Shown here: positions 53,921 through 61,740 of the stretch, one piece after another
Layout of the letters: every line of letters begins with the position of its first letter
Numbering within the stretch: the stretch's first letter is position 1
Source of the DNA: Amycolatopsis sp. NBC_01480
GTDB lineage: Bacteria; Actinomycetota; Actinomycetes; Mycobacteriales; Pseudonocardiaceae
Reading direction: 5' to 3'
Assembly (NCBI RefSeq): GCF_036227205.1
Contig: NZ_CP109442.1
Location: 5,456,001 to 5,520,000 of the forward strand
DNA length: 64,000 nucleotides
The notes under the pieces: model-generated
The model's database searches: none
Told to the model about the DNA's origin: nothing
Seen by the model: the letters and a program-made list of their open reading frames with translations, nothing else
Position numbers and translations under genes: made by a program

Positions 53921-55456
53921 ATGGTCAATGTGATCTTCGCTGAGCGCATTAGCCGCGACCGCGGCAACACCGAGTCGATCGAAGCTCAGGATGCAAAGCT
54001 GGAAGCTCGCCGAGCGGCTGAGGCGAAGGTTCGTGAGATCACCGTCGTCGGTAAGGCCGTCGACCGCTCGGTCTCTGGTGACGTTGACTTCTTCGACCGT
54101 CCGGACTTGCGGAAGTGGCTGACGGACGAGGTTCGCGAACAGTGGGACGAGCTCTGGGTGACGAACCAGGACCGCTTGTCGCGAAACGACATGCACTTCC
54201 TGGCCTTCGTCTTCAAGATCCTCGAGTGGGGCAAGTCAATCGTCATCCTCGACGACCCGACCTTGGACTTGCGGACCCCTGAAGGTCGCTTGATCGCTCA
54301 CGCGAAGGCGCTCGGGCCTGCGAAAGAACTCGCGCGGATCAAAGACCGCGTCAAGGACAGCCATGAACGTCGTCGGTATACCGAGGCGTGGCCTGGTGGT
54401 GTGCCGACCTATGGCTACACCACGGTGCCCAAGCTGCTCCCCGCCGGCGATGAGGGCAAGCTGGTCAGCAGGAAGGTTCGTGTCTTAGACGAGTACGAGA
54501 CCACTGTGCTGCACGAGATGCGCAGGTGGATGGTCGACGAGGAGAATCCGCACACCATCAAGCAGGTGTGCGTTCGACTGGATAAGCGGGGCGAGCTGAC
54601 CAACCGCGATCGCTGGCGGAAGTTCGTTCTCGGGCAGGAGCCGCGAGGTGAGAAGTGGTCTCCCTCCAGTGTGAAGCAGGTTCTCACGTCGCTGTCGCTC
54701 CTCGGGTGCAAGCTACACGGCTTGAAGCCGTTGTACGCGCCCGATGGCGGTCTGCTTGTCACCGCGGAGCCTGTGTTCGCAAAGGAAGAGTGGGACACAC
54801 TTCAAGCCGCCATAAAGAAGCGTGAGCGAGAGCCGTATCGGGTCTTCGGTACCTCGCCGCTGCTCGGAGTTCCGTTCTGCGCCAAGTGTGATGCCTCGGC
54901 GACGCACGTCGTTATGACCCGGGTAAGCGGTAAGGGTGATATCAAGACGGAGAAGGTCTACCGGTACTACAGGTGTACGAATCAGCGCCAGGAAAAGCCT
55001 TGTCCGGGTGTGAGCATGCGAGCCGATGAGGTGGAGCAACTTGTCGAGCAGACCTTTCTCGAGCAGGTCGGATCAGTCGAGGTTGTCAAGCGAAGCTGGG
55101 TGGTCGGGGAAGATCACACCGAAGAGTTGGCGAGTGTTCGTGCGGCGATCAATCGGCTCGAGAACGAGCGAGACACGTCGGCCTCGTGGGATGATGAGGA
55201 TGAATATTCTTACCGGGAACGCAAAGCGAAGCTTGTTGAGCGACGAAACGTTCTGAAGCAAAAGCCGCAGCGTGAGTCAGGGTATGTGTACGAGGGAAGC
55301 GGTGTCACGTATGCGCAAGCATGGGTTGACGCTGATCAGAGTAAGAAGCGGCGCCTGCTGGTCGAAGCTGGAGTTCGATTTGAGATCACAAACATGACCG
55401 AGTGGGAGATCAAGATTCCCGATGACATCAAGGGACGCCTCGTCGCTGCTGGATGA
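53921..55456 (+). CDS. large serine recombinase (integrase)
   Basis: A 511-residue phage-type serine integrase. Resolvase domain: VIFAERISRDRGNTESIEAQ with the nucleophile Ser in RIS, then ELWVTNQDRLSRN (Arg motif) and PEGRLIAHAKALGPAKELARI. Recombinase domain: HTIKQVCVRLDKRGE and SSVKQVLTSLSLLGC. Zinc ribbon: FCAKCDASATHVV..YYRCTNQRQEKPCPG. A coiled coil follows (SVRAAINRLENERDTSASW, RERKAKLVERRNVLKQ). ATG 53921 is chosen because homology starts there, although the frame is open from 53867 in rlmN sequence. It cuts attP and attB and needs a partner directionality factor for excision; none is recognised. Looks intact. Confidence 0.92.
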   Translation: MVNVIFAERISRDRGNTESIEAQDAKLEARRAAEAKVREITVVGKAVDRSVSGDVDFFDRPDLRKWLTDEVREQWDELWVTNQDRLSRNDMHFLAFVFKILEWGKSIVILDDPTLDLRTPEGRLIAHAKALGPAKELARIKDRVKDSHERRRYTEAWPGGVPTYGYTTVPKLLPAGDEGKLVSRKVRVLDEYETTVLHEMRRWMVDEENPHTIKQVCVRLDKRGELTNRDRWRKFVLGQEPRGEKWSPSSVKQVLTSLSLLGCKLHGLKPLYAPDGGLLVTAEPVFAKEEWDTLQAAIKKREREPYRVFGTSPLLGVPFCAKCDASATHVVMTRVSGKGDIKTEKVYRYYRCTNQRQEKPCPGVSMRADEVEQLVEQTFLEQVGSVEVVKRSWVVGEDHTEELASVRAAINRLENERDTSASWDDEDEYSYRERKAKLVERRNVLKQKPQRESGYVYEGSGVTYAQAWVDADQSKKRRLLVEAGVRFEITNMTEWEIKIPDDIKGRLVAAG

Positions 55457-55510
55457 CATCGGCTCATGACCGCGGTATCTAATGACCGGCACTGAGCGGC
55501 GATGGCTGCG

Positions 55511-56239
55511 TCACCGTGCGCAAGTTAATCGTTCGATCGCGATAGCATCCGAGAGAACGAGCAAGACGGCGAACCCGTTCTTCCAGTCCTCTGTCGAGAT
55601 CGAAGAACGGCGTAGTCTCCTAAGGTCTGCGAGAGTGCCGATCTCAACTCCGCGGACTGTCTGATTTCTGGTGCTCAGCCGGGTAAACCGAGCTTCCGCC
55701 TGTCGGTTGGTTTGTCCGGTTACCACGGAGGTACCGATCTCCTTTGCTACGGTTAGCGCGTGGTTGCCTGGTATCCACGCGTAGGGTGAGTTGACCTCGA
55801 TGTTGTCGGCGACGCAGAGGTCGTCCGAGAGCTTGGTGATTGTCGGAACCGGGGGGTGCTCGGCTAAGTCATCCATGGAAACTCCTTGTCTGCTGACGGG
55901 GGAGATGGCGGCGCGCCGGCCGTTGATCAGGAGCGGTCCCTGGTGGCACTCGGCGAGAGGCTCGAGGAAGTCGCGCCGGGCAAGGTTGCACTCCTCGGGC
56001 GTCAAGGGGGCCGAGCAGTGAAGTGTTGCAAGCGTTTCGCGTGCGAACATGGGACCTGTCTGGATGACGAGGTCCGGTCGCTGATATGCGATGGCAGCAA
56101 GAGTCAATTTGATAAGCCGCTTTGAATGAAACGGGATGTGCAACGAAGGGATCAAAGCGATAACGTTCGCCTTGTGAATTTCTGGAGTCCAGGCAGCGCC
56201 TGAAACTTCCAGGTGTGGACAGGGAATTTTCGACGACAT
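55511..56239 (-). pseudogene. metallophosphoesterase-like protein with lost metal ligands
   Basis: A 242-residue frame from ATG 56239, with GGGAGGG just upstream. It follows the phage calcineurin-like phosphoesterase plan but the catalytic residues are changed: LIPSLHIPFHS (expected D-x-H, Asp to Ser), IQTGPMFARET (expected GD), IPGNHALTV (GNH kept, GNHE/D changed), VVTGQTNRQAEARF (expected GHTHR). The C-terminal RGVEIGTLADLRRLRR and DWKNGFAVLLVL are typical. An open frame with a good ribosome site suggests recent decay or a non-catalytic protein. Reads towards the integrase tail, convergent. Confidence 0.55.
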
Positions 56240-56878
56240 GGTCCCTCCCGTTGTGATAGCTCGCCGGGAGGGCATTGAGTAGTTGGTTGTATCCGCAGGG
56301 TTGTCCCGCGCCAAGAAGACATGTCACGAACGTCGCTCGGCGGCCGGTGCCCTCTGAACGCGGTCAGGATTCGTCGATCCTGTCGCTTAGTTGTCGGGGT
56401 GCGCAGGACGGGGTGTGAGCGTTTGATGATCGACCGGCAGGCTGCACGACCTGACGCGTCGATGAGGGCAAGCGCAAGGGGCAAAGGTGAAGCGTCGCTT
56501 AGCGCCACGTCTCCAAGTGTTCTTCGATGCAGACACGCAGTCTCCACATGTGTTGACGTGGGAGGGCATCAGTCGGGATCGTTCACGAAGATCCTTTCCC
56601 CAGGATGCACTGCAAAGCCGTTTTCGGCAACAAGGCGCACAAAGACAGGCGCCTACGTCGGGTTAAAGGCGCGCGTCGTGAAGTCGACGTCAGCGGCCTC
56701 TGGGCGCTGCACTGCTGGCGACTGCGTTCGCTGCAGACGATTCGACGCTATGACACCCGCTTTAGGAGAGTGGACGACGGTAGGGTCTGTGGCCTCTACC
56801 TGCGACTATAGCCTCGGCGCCGACCTCATGACCCTCACAATCCGCGTCGTTAGCCGGCAGTTCGGGTCACGAACGGGG
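56240..56878. other. decayed region between phosphoesterase and terminase remnants
   Basis: No intact gene is convincing. Frames in both directions are short or of odd composition. On the minus strand near 56600-56800 a stop-interrupted frame reads NRLQRTQSPAVQRPEAADVD, then after a TAG continues VFVRLVAENGFAVHPGERIF. This looks like a broken phage-type gene. I cannot name it. Confidence 0.4.
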
Positions 56879-57330
56879 TCACGAAAATTCGCTCGCAGAC
56901 TCGGGCGTGTCGCCCCGAGATCGTACCTTTGGAACGAGGGTGAGACCTCGGGTCTGGGTTCCGCCCAGTGCGCGGCTTGGCGCTTCGTCCGCGCCGAGCA
57001 GCGCGCGGACGATGTCGTCCCGCTGCCAGGGCGAGAGGATCAACGGGCGGCAGGCCCAGGGTCTTTGGCGCAGACGCCGATTTCGTGGCAGAAACGCGAC
57101 CGCGTGGTCGGCGCGGGGTTCGCAGAAGTGGTCGCCGCGTTGGTGGCAAGTGCTGCCATCGAAAGTGCGCCTGCACTCCAGCAACCCTGGCGTGTCCGGG
57201 TTCGGGGTTCGACGCGTGCGGGTCTTCGGGGTGCCGGAGCGTGTTCGCCGGGGATGCAGTGGCCGGCGGGCCAGGATGAGGAGATGCCTCGCATCCTTCG
57301 AGGTGTCGGCATCGGACACCTCGGCCTTGA
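56879..57330 (-). pseudogene. phage large terminase subunit, N-terminal remnant
   Basis: The minus strand encodes FCEPRADHAVAFLPRNRRLR, then PLILSPWQRDDIVRALLG, the N-terminal adaptor of HK97-type TerL (typically ADHAV.F....KG.WAG.P..L.PWQ...V..LFG). It then degenerates where the ATPase Walker A (VPK..GK) should follow (GLTLVPKVRSRGDTPESAS) and stops at 56879. The ~400-residue ATPase/nuclease remainder is absent. It lies directly after the terS remnant in the usual order. Confidence 0.65.
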
Positions 57331-57727
57331 TCGACACCCGGTCCGATGAGATCAGGCGGAAGTGGGAGGCGTACGTCGAGAACGGTCGCTCCGCCTCCGC
57401 CTGCGCGACCAGCACGGGTTCTTAATCAACCCTGACCACCCGGCTCCAGCAGCGCTGACCCGTCGCCAACTGTGTCGCCGAGCAGTACCGGGCCAGCGCC
57501 TCGCACGACACCAGGAACGCGTCGCTGTCCCGGGCCGTCTGGACGCCATGCGACTCCAGCCCGGGTGTCAGCCGGGTCCAGATCTCGCGAGCCTGCTCCG
57601 ACGGCCGGTCCGAGCAAACGATCTTGGCGGCCGGTGGGATCGGCTCGGCGTCGTTGATCCGGTCTTTGCGATCGCTATGCAGGGTCTGCAGATTAGTGGT
57701 CTTAGCGACAGGACTGCGTTTCCCCAT
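57331..57727 (-). pseudogene. P27-family phage small terminase subunit, frameshifted
   Basis: From ATG 57727 on the minus strand the start MGKRSPVAKTTNLQTLHSDR, then KDRINDAEPIPP, REIWTRLTPGLESHGVQTAR, SDAFLVSCEALARYCSATQL are classic P27-family TerS features. The frame ends at 57422 shortly after. The expected continuation (IKNP, then MLVAQAEAERPFSTYASHFR and LISSDRVSIKAEVSD) is found in another frame around 57330-57440. A small indel at about 57415-57430 therefore breaks the gene. Confidence 0.75.
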
Positions 57728-57781
57728 ACGAATCACCGCCGTATCGAAGACGGATTCGACCATCGGCGCTACTATTTCTCC

Positions 57782-58693
57782 ATGAGAACACCAAGAGGGG
57801 GAGCCAATGAGCCTGACGGCTCAACAATAGCCACTGAGGAACTGGTTCGACTGACGCGATGGATACCCTTCTCTGAGTATTTCGCCAAGAAGTGGGTGGA
57901 GTCATACTTCTTTCAAGGGCGAGAAGTTGAGGTACTCCTATCGTGTGGCCTGACTCTAGATGAGGTGGCCGAGGTCTATCTTCGCTGTTCAGCCTATCAC
58001 TTGTATCGCGTTTTGGCTGTATTAATTTCATCTACTATAACCCTACTTGTGCCGGATGCCTTTCCTTCGGACGGATCTTTTGTTCAGGAGGTTATCCGCA
58101 GCCTAGTTCAAGTGACAACCACTTACATGATTGTCTTGATTCTTACGCTGGGATACCTTCGCATAGTTCGCGTTCAAGCTTCGCCATTTGCGACAACCTT
58201 TCAGATTTTTCGATGCCTGGTGTCCCTTCGTGAACTTCAGATTATCCGTGCCGAAGGTGTACCGCGTGATATCGGCCCAAGGCGAGCGTGGCGGGTGCGC
58301 AGGTCCTACAACGTTAGAGCACTTCGACGCATCCAGTTCGATGGACGACTCATCACAAGGAGCACGCACTTGATGGCAGGTTACCGCTTGTCGACGCCCT
58401 GGCCGCGAGGCGAGGTCGTGGAACGGAAGCTTGCGTGGCTCCTGGTGGATTTCGACGATCCTCGTCGACTTTCTCATGTTGTAGATGCCCTTTCTGACGC
58501 TCTCCGGCACACAATAGGTCCGCGCCCCGATATGGCACCCTCCCTGTCATTAGCGCCATTTGGGCAGGTGCCGCCTGCTTCAGTTCGTACAACTGCACGC
58601 GGGCGAGTACGGAGCTTGGTCCAGAACGCCGCCCTGCTCGGTGGGATCGCACTTGCGAACGCGGCAATCACGCTACTTGCGAAGATCCTCTAG
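57782..58693 (+). CDS. orphan membrane protein, 303 residues
   Basis: From ATG 57782. It has a soluble helical start (TEELVRLTRWIPFSEYFAKK), two closely spaced hydrophobic helices at about residues 75-92 and 105-128 (YRVLAVLISSTITLLV; VQVTTTYMIVLILTLGYL), then a ~130-residue cytoplasmic domain with many Arg (RRAWRVRRSYNVRALRRIQF; RKLAWLLVDFDDPRRLSHVV), and a C-terminal hydrophobic tail NAALLGGIALANAAITLLA. No family recognised. Low GC marks recent acquisition. Beside the CBASS pair it might be another defence or element-encoded protein; that is speculation. Confidence 0.65.
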   Translation: MRTPRGGANEPDGSTIATEELVRLTRWIPFSEYFAKKWVESYFFQGREVEVLLSCGLTLDEVAEVYLRCSAYHLYRVLAVLISSTITLLVPDAFPSDGSFVQEVIRSLVQVTTTYMIVLILTLGYLRIVRVQASPFATTFQIFRCLVSLRELQIIRAEGVPRDIGPRRAWRVRRSYNVRALRRIQFDGRLITRSTHLMAGYRLSTPWPRGEVVERKLAWLLVDFDDPRRLSHVVDALSDALRHTIGPRPDMAPSLSLAPFGQVPPASVRTTARGRVRSLVQNAALLGGIALANAAITLLAKIL

Positions 58694-58980
58694 TGTTCTG
58701 AGCTGTTAGTTTGTGGGTAGTTGTAGGGTGTGGCGATGCCGAGGCCGAAGGTTGACCCGGTTGTGCTCTCCGACGTGGAACGGTCGCTGTTGGCCAGGTG
58801 GGTGCGTCGCCTTAAGACTGCGCAGGCCTTGGTGTTACAGTCACGGATTGCCGTTGCACCTAACACTGCAACGGCAGCACTGACACGACTCCGCGGCTCG
58901 ACCCGACCGACCCGGCCCGCGATCAACTCCACCACCGCATCCAACGACGCGACTCACCCCACAAGATCCACTACACGGTG
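58694..58980. mobile_element. fragments of IS630- and IS701-type insertion sequences
   Basis: Plus strand 58736-58855 encodes MPRPKVDPVVLSDVERSLLA, then RWVRRLKTAQALVLQSRI, the N-terminus of an IS630-family transposase that breaks off there. The opposite strand at 58870-58944 reads MDAVVELIAGRVGRVEPRSR, resembling the N-terminal region of IS701-type transposases. The join falls on a perfect dyad (58851-58874). No complete transposase remains. Confidence 0.55.
58851..58874. repeat. inverted repeat at the IS-fragment junction
   Basis: CCGTTGCA (58851-58858) and TGCAACGG (58867-58874) are perfect arms around CCTAACAC. It coincides with the point where IS630-like coding sequence ends, so it may be the joined tips of two elements. 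A second hairpin, AGTGCCG-TTG-CGGCACT at 59024-59040, lies closer to the CBASS operon and could insulate it as a terminator. Confidence 0.5.
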
Positions 58981-59178
58981 ATCATCACCGCCAGACGGGC
59001 ACCAGCCTCTCGCGACACGCCGAAGTGCCGTTGCGGCACTGAGTGTGTCGGTGGTGCCAGCCATACTTGAACTCGAGTGCAGCGCACGTCTAGTGACCGT
59101 CGCTCTTCCGCGGCATCTACGGCCTGGGAGGAACCCACCTGGGGTGCATCTCTTGGTCCATTAAGCAGTGGAGGAGAA

Positions 59179-59781
59179 GTGGCGATAGAGCCAGCAGTTG
59201 AGGTGGAGCGAGAGGAGTACCTGCTCGCGCAGGTCCGCGAGGCGTTCGGCCGGGTGGTCTACAGCCACAAGACCCACGAGAAGCAAGCGGACATCTGCTT
59301 CGGGCGGTACCGGTGGCAGCAGGGTGTGCTGGTCGCCTTCACGGCTGTCAGCACCGGCACGTTCCTCGCGTCCGTGCTCGGCACGCTGGGCAACCAGGTC
59401 CTGACGAGCCTCGCGACCTCGTTCATCGCCCTCGTCGTCAGCGCGCTGAGCCTCGCCTCCAAGAGCTTCAAGTTTAGCGAGGAGTCTGAGGCCCACCGCA
59501 AAATCGCCTCGCGGCTGTGGGACGTACGCGAGTCGTACCTGTCGCTGATCGCCGACCTGATGTCCGGCGCAACGGTGCCTGCGGATGCTCGTGCGCGCCG
59601 AGACGAGCTCCAGGAGGCCACGCGTGCGGCTTACGCCGACGCGCCGCGGACCACGTCCAAGGCTTACGGCCGGGCGCAGGACGGGCTCAAGCACAACGAG
59701 GAGCTGACCTTCACCTCCCGCGAGATCGACCTGTTCCTCCCCGAGGCGCTCCGTCTCAATGAAGGTGAGGCGGGACGTTGA
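59179..59781 (+). CDS. SLATT-domain two-helix membrane protein (CBASS effector)
   Basis: A 200-residue SLATT (SMODS/SLOG-associated two-TM) protein. An N-terminal helix (EREEYLLAQVREAFGRVVYS) precedes TM1 at about 47-68 (QGVLVAFTAVSTGTFLASVL), TM2 at about 73-93 (VLTSLATSFIALVVSALSLA), then the long SLATT helix KSFKFSEESEAHRKIASRLW, DVRESYLSLIADLMSG. In known systems such proteins are predicted to open a pore or disrupt the membrane when the partner enzyme makes its cyclic nucleotide. GTG 59179 with GGAGG four bases upstream is preferred to GTG 59077. The stop overlaps the CD-NTase start, so the two are coupled. Confidence 0.85.
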   Translation: MAIEPAVEVEREEYLLAQVREAFGRVVYSHKTHEKQADICFGRYRWQQGVLVAFTAVSTGTFLASVLGTLGNQVLTSLATSFIALVVSALSLASKSFKFSEESEAHRKIASRLWDVRESYLSLIADLMSGATVPADARARRDELQEATRAAYADAPRTTSKAYGRAQDGLKHNEELTFTSREIDLFLPEALRLNEGEAGR

Positions 59782-61070
59782 GGGTGGACGAGATCTTTGA
59801 CGCCCTGCTCGAGAAGCTGAAGGTCGGCGACGCCAGCACCACCATCGCCGCACGCCGCGCCGAGATCACGAAGGCGTTGAACAAGGACTTCCGGTCGGCC
59901 GAGGGCTCCACGGCGAATCGGCTCATGGTCGGCTTCTACGGCCGGCACACTGCGATCCGCGGCGTCTCAGACCTGGACATGATCTACATCCTCCCGGCCA
60001 GCCTCCGCTCGAGCTACAGCAGCAAGACCGGACCGCGGAGGATGCTCACCCGTGTTCGGGACGATCTGACCGCGCGGTACCCGAACACCGACATACGCGT
60101 CGACCAGTGCGTCGTGCGTGTGCAGTTCACAAGCAACAAGTTCAAGTTCGAGGTGCAGCCGGCATTCGAGAACAGCGATGGCAGCTTCGACTACCCTGAC
60201 ACGAAGGCCAAGGGCTGGAAGGTCACTAAGCCGCGCAAGGAGATTGCTGCGACAAAGGACTGCAACGGCCGTACATCGACGAACATGCGCCACCTCGCTC
60301 GGATGGCTCGGGCGTGGAAGGACACGAACGGCGTGGCGATGGGTGGCCTGCTCATCGACACGCTCGTCGACCGGTTCTTCTCGGCGACGTCCGGGTATGA
60401 CGACAAGGGGAGCCTCTGGTTCGACTTCATGGTGAGGGACTTCTTCGAGTTCCTCATGAACGAGCCGGACAAGGACTACTACCTTGCGCTGGGCAGCAAC
60501 CAGCGGGTGAACGTGAAGAAGCGGTTCCAGCCGAAGGCGAAGAAGGCGTACAACCGCTGCATCGAAGCCATCGCCAACGGGGGCAAGGCTTCCGCGAACA
60601 AGAAATGGCGCGAGGTGTTCGGGTCGGCGGTTCCGCTGGAGGTCACCGAGTCCGCCCGGTCGTTCAAGGACACCGAGGAGTTCATCGAGAGCCGGTACCC
60701 CGTCGACATCAGCGAGTCGCTCGCGATCGACTGCAAGGTCACGCAGAACGGATGGCGAACGGCGTCACTCCGGGAGATGCTCAACAACAAGACCTTGCTG
60801 CTCCCGAACAAGGCGCTCGACTTCACCCTGACCGAGTGCAGCGTCTCGTACCCGTATGACGTGAAGTGGAAGGTGCTGAACCGCGGAGACGAGGCCGAGC
60901 GTCGGAACAACATCCGCGGGGAGATCATCTCGTCCAACCGTGTCGGCAACGCTCGACACGAGCGAACCAGCTTCCGTGGCGAGCACGTCGTCGAGTGCTA
61001 CATCATCAAGGACGGGATCGTGGTCGCACGGGACGTCATCGACGTGCCGATCAGCACCAACGCCTCTTAG
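59778..61070 (+). CDS. CD-NTase (SMODS) with C-terminal AGS-C domain, CBASS nucleotide cyclase
   Basis: A 430-residue cGAS/DncV-like nucleotidyltransferase. The catalytic core holds GFYGRHTAIRGVSDLDMIYI with Asp65 and Asp67, and FKFEVQPAF with the third acid Glu125. The helical SMODS part includes NMRHLARMARAWKDTNGVAM and LIDTLVDRFF. The last ~95 residues (SYPYDVKWKVLNRGDEAERR, RGEHVVECYIIKDGIVVARD) are an AGS-C sensor domain. Upon phage infection it should make a cyclic oligo- or dinucleotide that activates the SLATT partner. The usual GS before the active site reads GF (TTC instead of a Ser codon). Start TTG 59778 overlaps the SLATT stop; GTG 59784 is possible. Confidence 0.87.
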   Translation: MRVDEIFDALLEKLKVGDASTTIAARRAEITKALNKDFRSAEGSTANRLMVGFYGRHTAIRGVSDLDMIYILPASLRSSYSSKTGPRRMLTRVRDDLTARYPNTDIRVDQCVVRVQFTSNKFKFEVQPAFENSDGSFDYPDTKAKGWKVTKPRKEIAATKDCNGRTSTNMRHLARMARAWKDTNGVAMGGLLIDTLVDRFFSATSGYDDKGSLWFDFMVRDFFEFLMNEPDKDYYLALGSNQRVNVKKRFQPKAKKAYNRCIEAIANGGKASANKKWREVFGSAVPLEVTESARSFKDTEEFIESRYPVDISESLAIDCKVTQNGWRTASLREMLNNKTLLLPNKALDFTLTECSVSYPYDVKWKVLNRGDEAERRNNIRGEIISSNRVGNARHERTSFRGEHVVECYIIKDGIVVARDVIDVPISTNAS

Positions 61071-61740
61071 GGCGACCTGACGCCGACGCCGCTAACTCCA
61101 GGCCCGCACCAGCCGCTACCGACGGCGCGGCCACCAAACGCCATGACCTGAACTGCCGTAGCAGTACTAATACTCCAGCAGGTGCGCCCAGTGATCAGGA
61201 GGTGACTGTCCAGCGGTCATGACGTGATCTGAAGCTCGTTGTCGCCTGCCGGTGTGAGTCCGGTCCGGGTAGCTGTCAGGAGGCCCGGTAGCAGGCTGGC
61301 GGCTCGGTCTGGAAACGGGTCGGGTCGGAGCCCAGCGTCAAAAGCCCCGTTGGGGGAAGCGACTGAGCGGTCCGTAGCGGGAGCGAAGCCTGCCGCGTCG
61401 TTAGATATTGAGGGAGAGCCGAGCCGGGCGGTTCACGGTGAAGGCCATGGAAGCGGTGAAGACCCTGAAGGTGCAGCCGCGAAGGACTCCTCGGCGTAAG
61501 AGGGCGCGGAACGTTCAGAAGGTGACAGCGGGAACTGGGGAGACCCTCCCCGGCCGAAGCGCGCTGCGAGTGGTGCGGACAGGTCCGTCCTATAACCGGT
61601 GTGGAGCCGGGAAGTGGACTGGATGCCGGGAGGGAGTCGGAGGCGGTCGTAGTACCGATCGAGCCGAGCGGACAACATAACCGCCGGTGAGGGAAGGGCC
61701 GCTGCTTCGTTCGTGCGCAGTGTCTGGAAGGAGGGGTCCG

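Noticed and set aside
56321..57349. A 342-codon plus-strand gene in the phage remnant
   Set aside because: Composition is odd and its second half is antisense to the terminase remnants, which have recognisable motifs on the other strand.
59179..61070. Complete type II or III CBASS
   Set aside because: No E1/E2, JAB, HORMA or TRIP13 genes are adjacent; only effector and cyclase can be seen.
61239..61680. Small plus-strand ORFs upstream of the reverse transcriptase
   Set aside because: They lie in the structured 5' part of the group II intron RNA and have no ribosome site or family.
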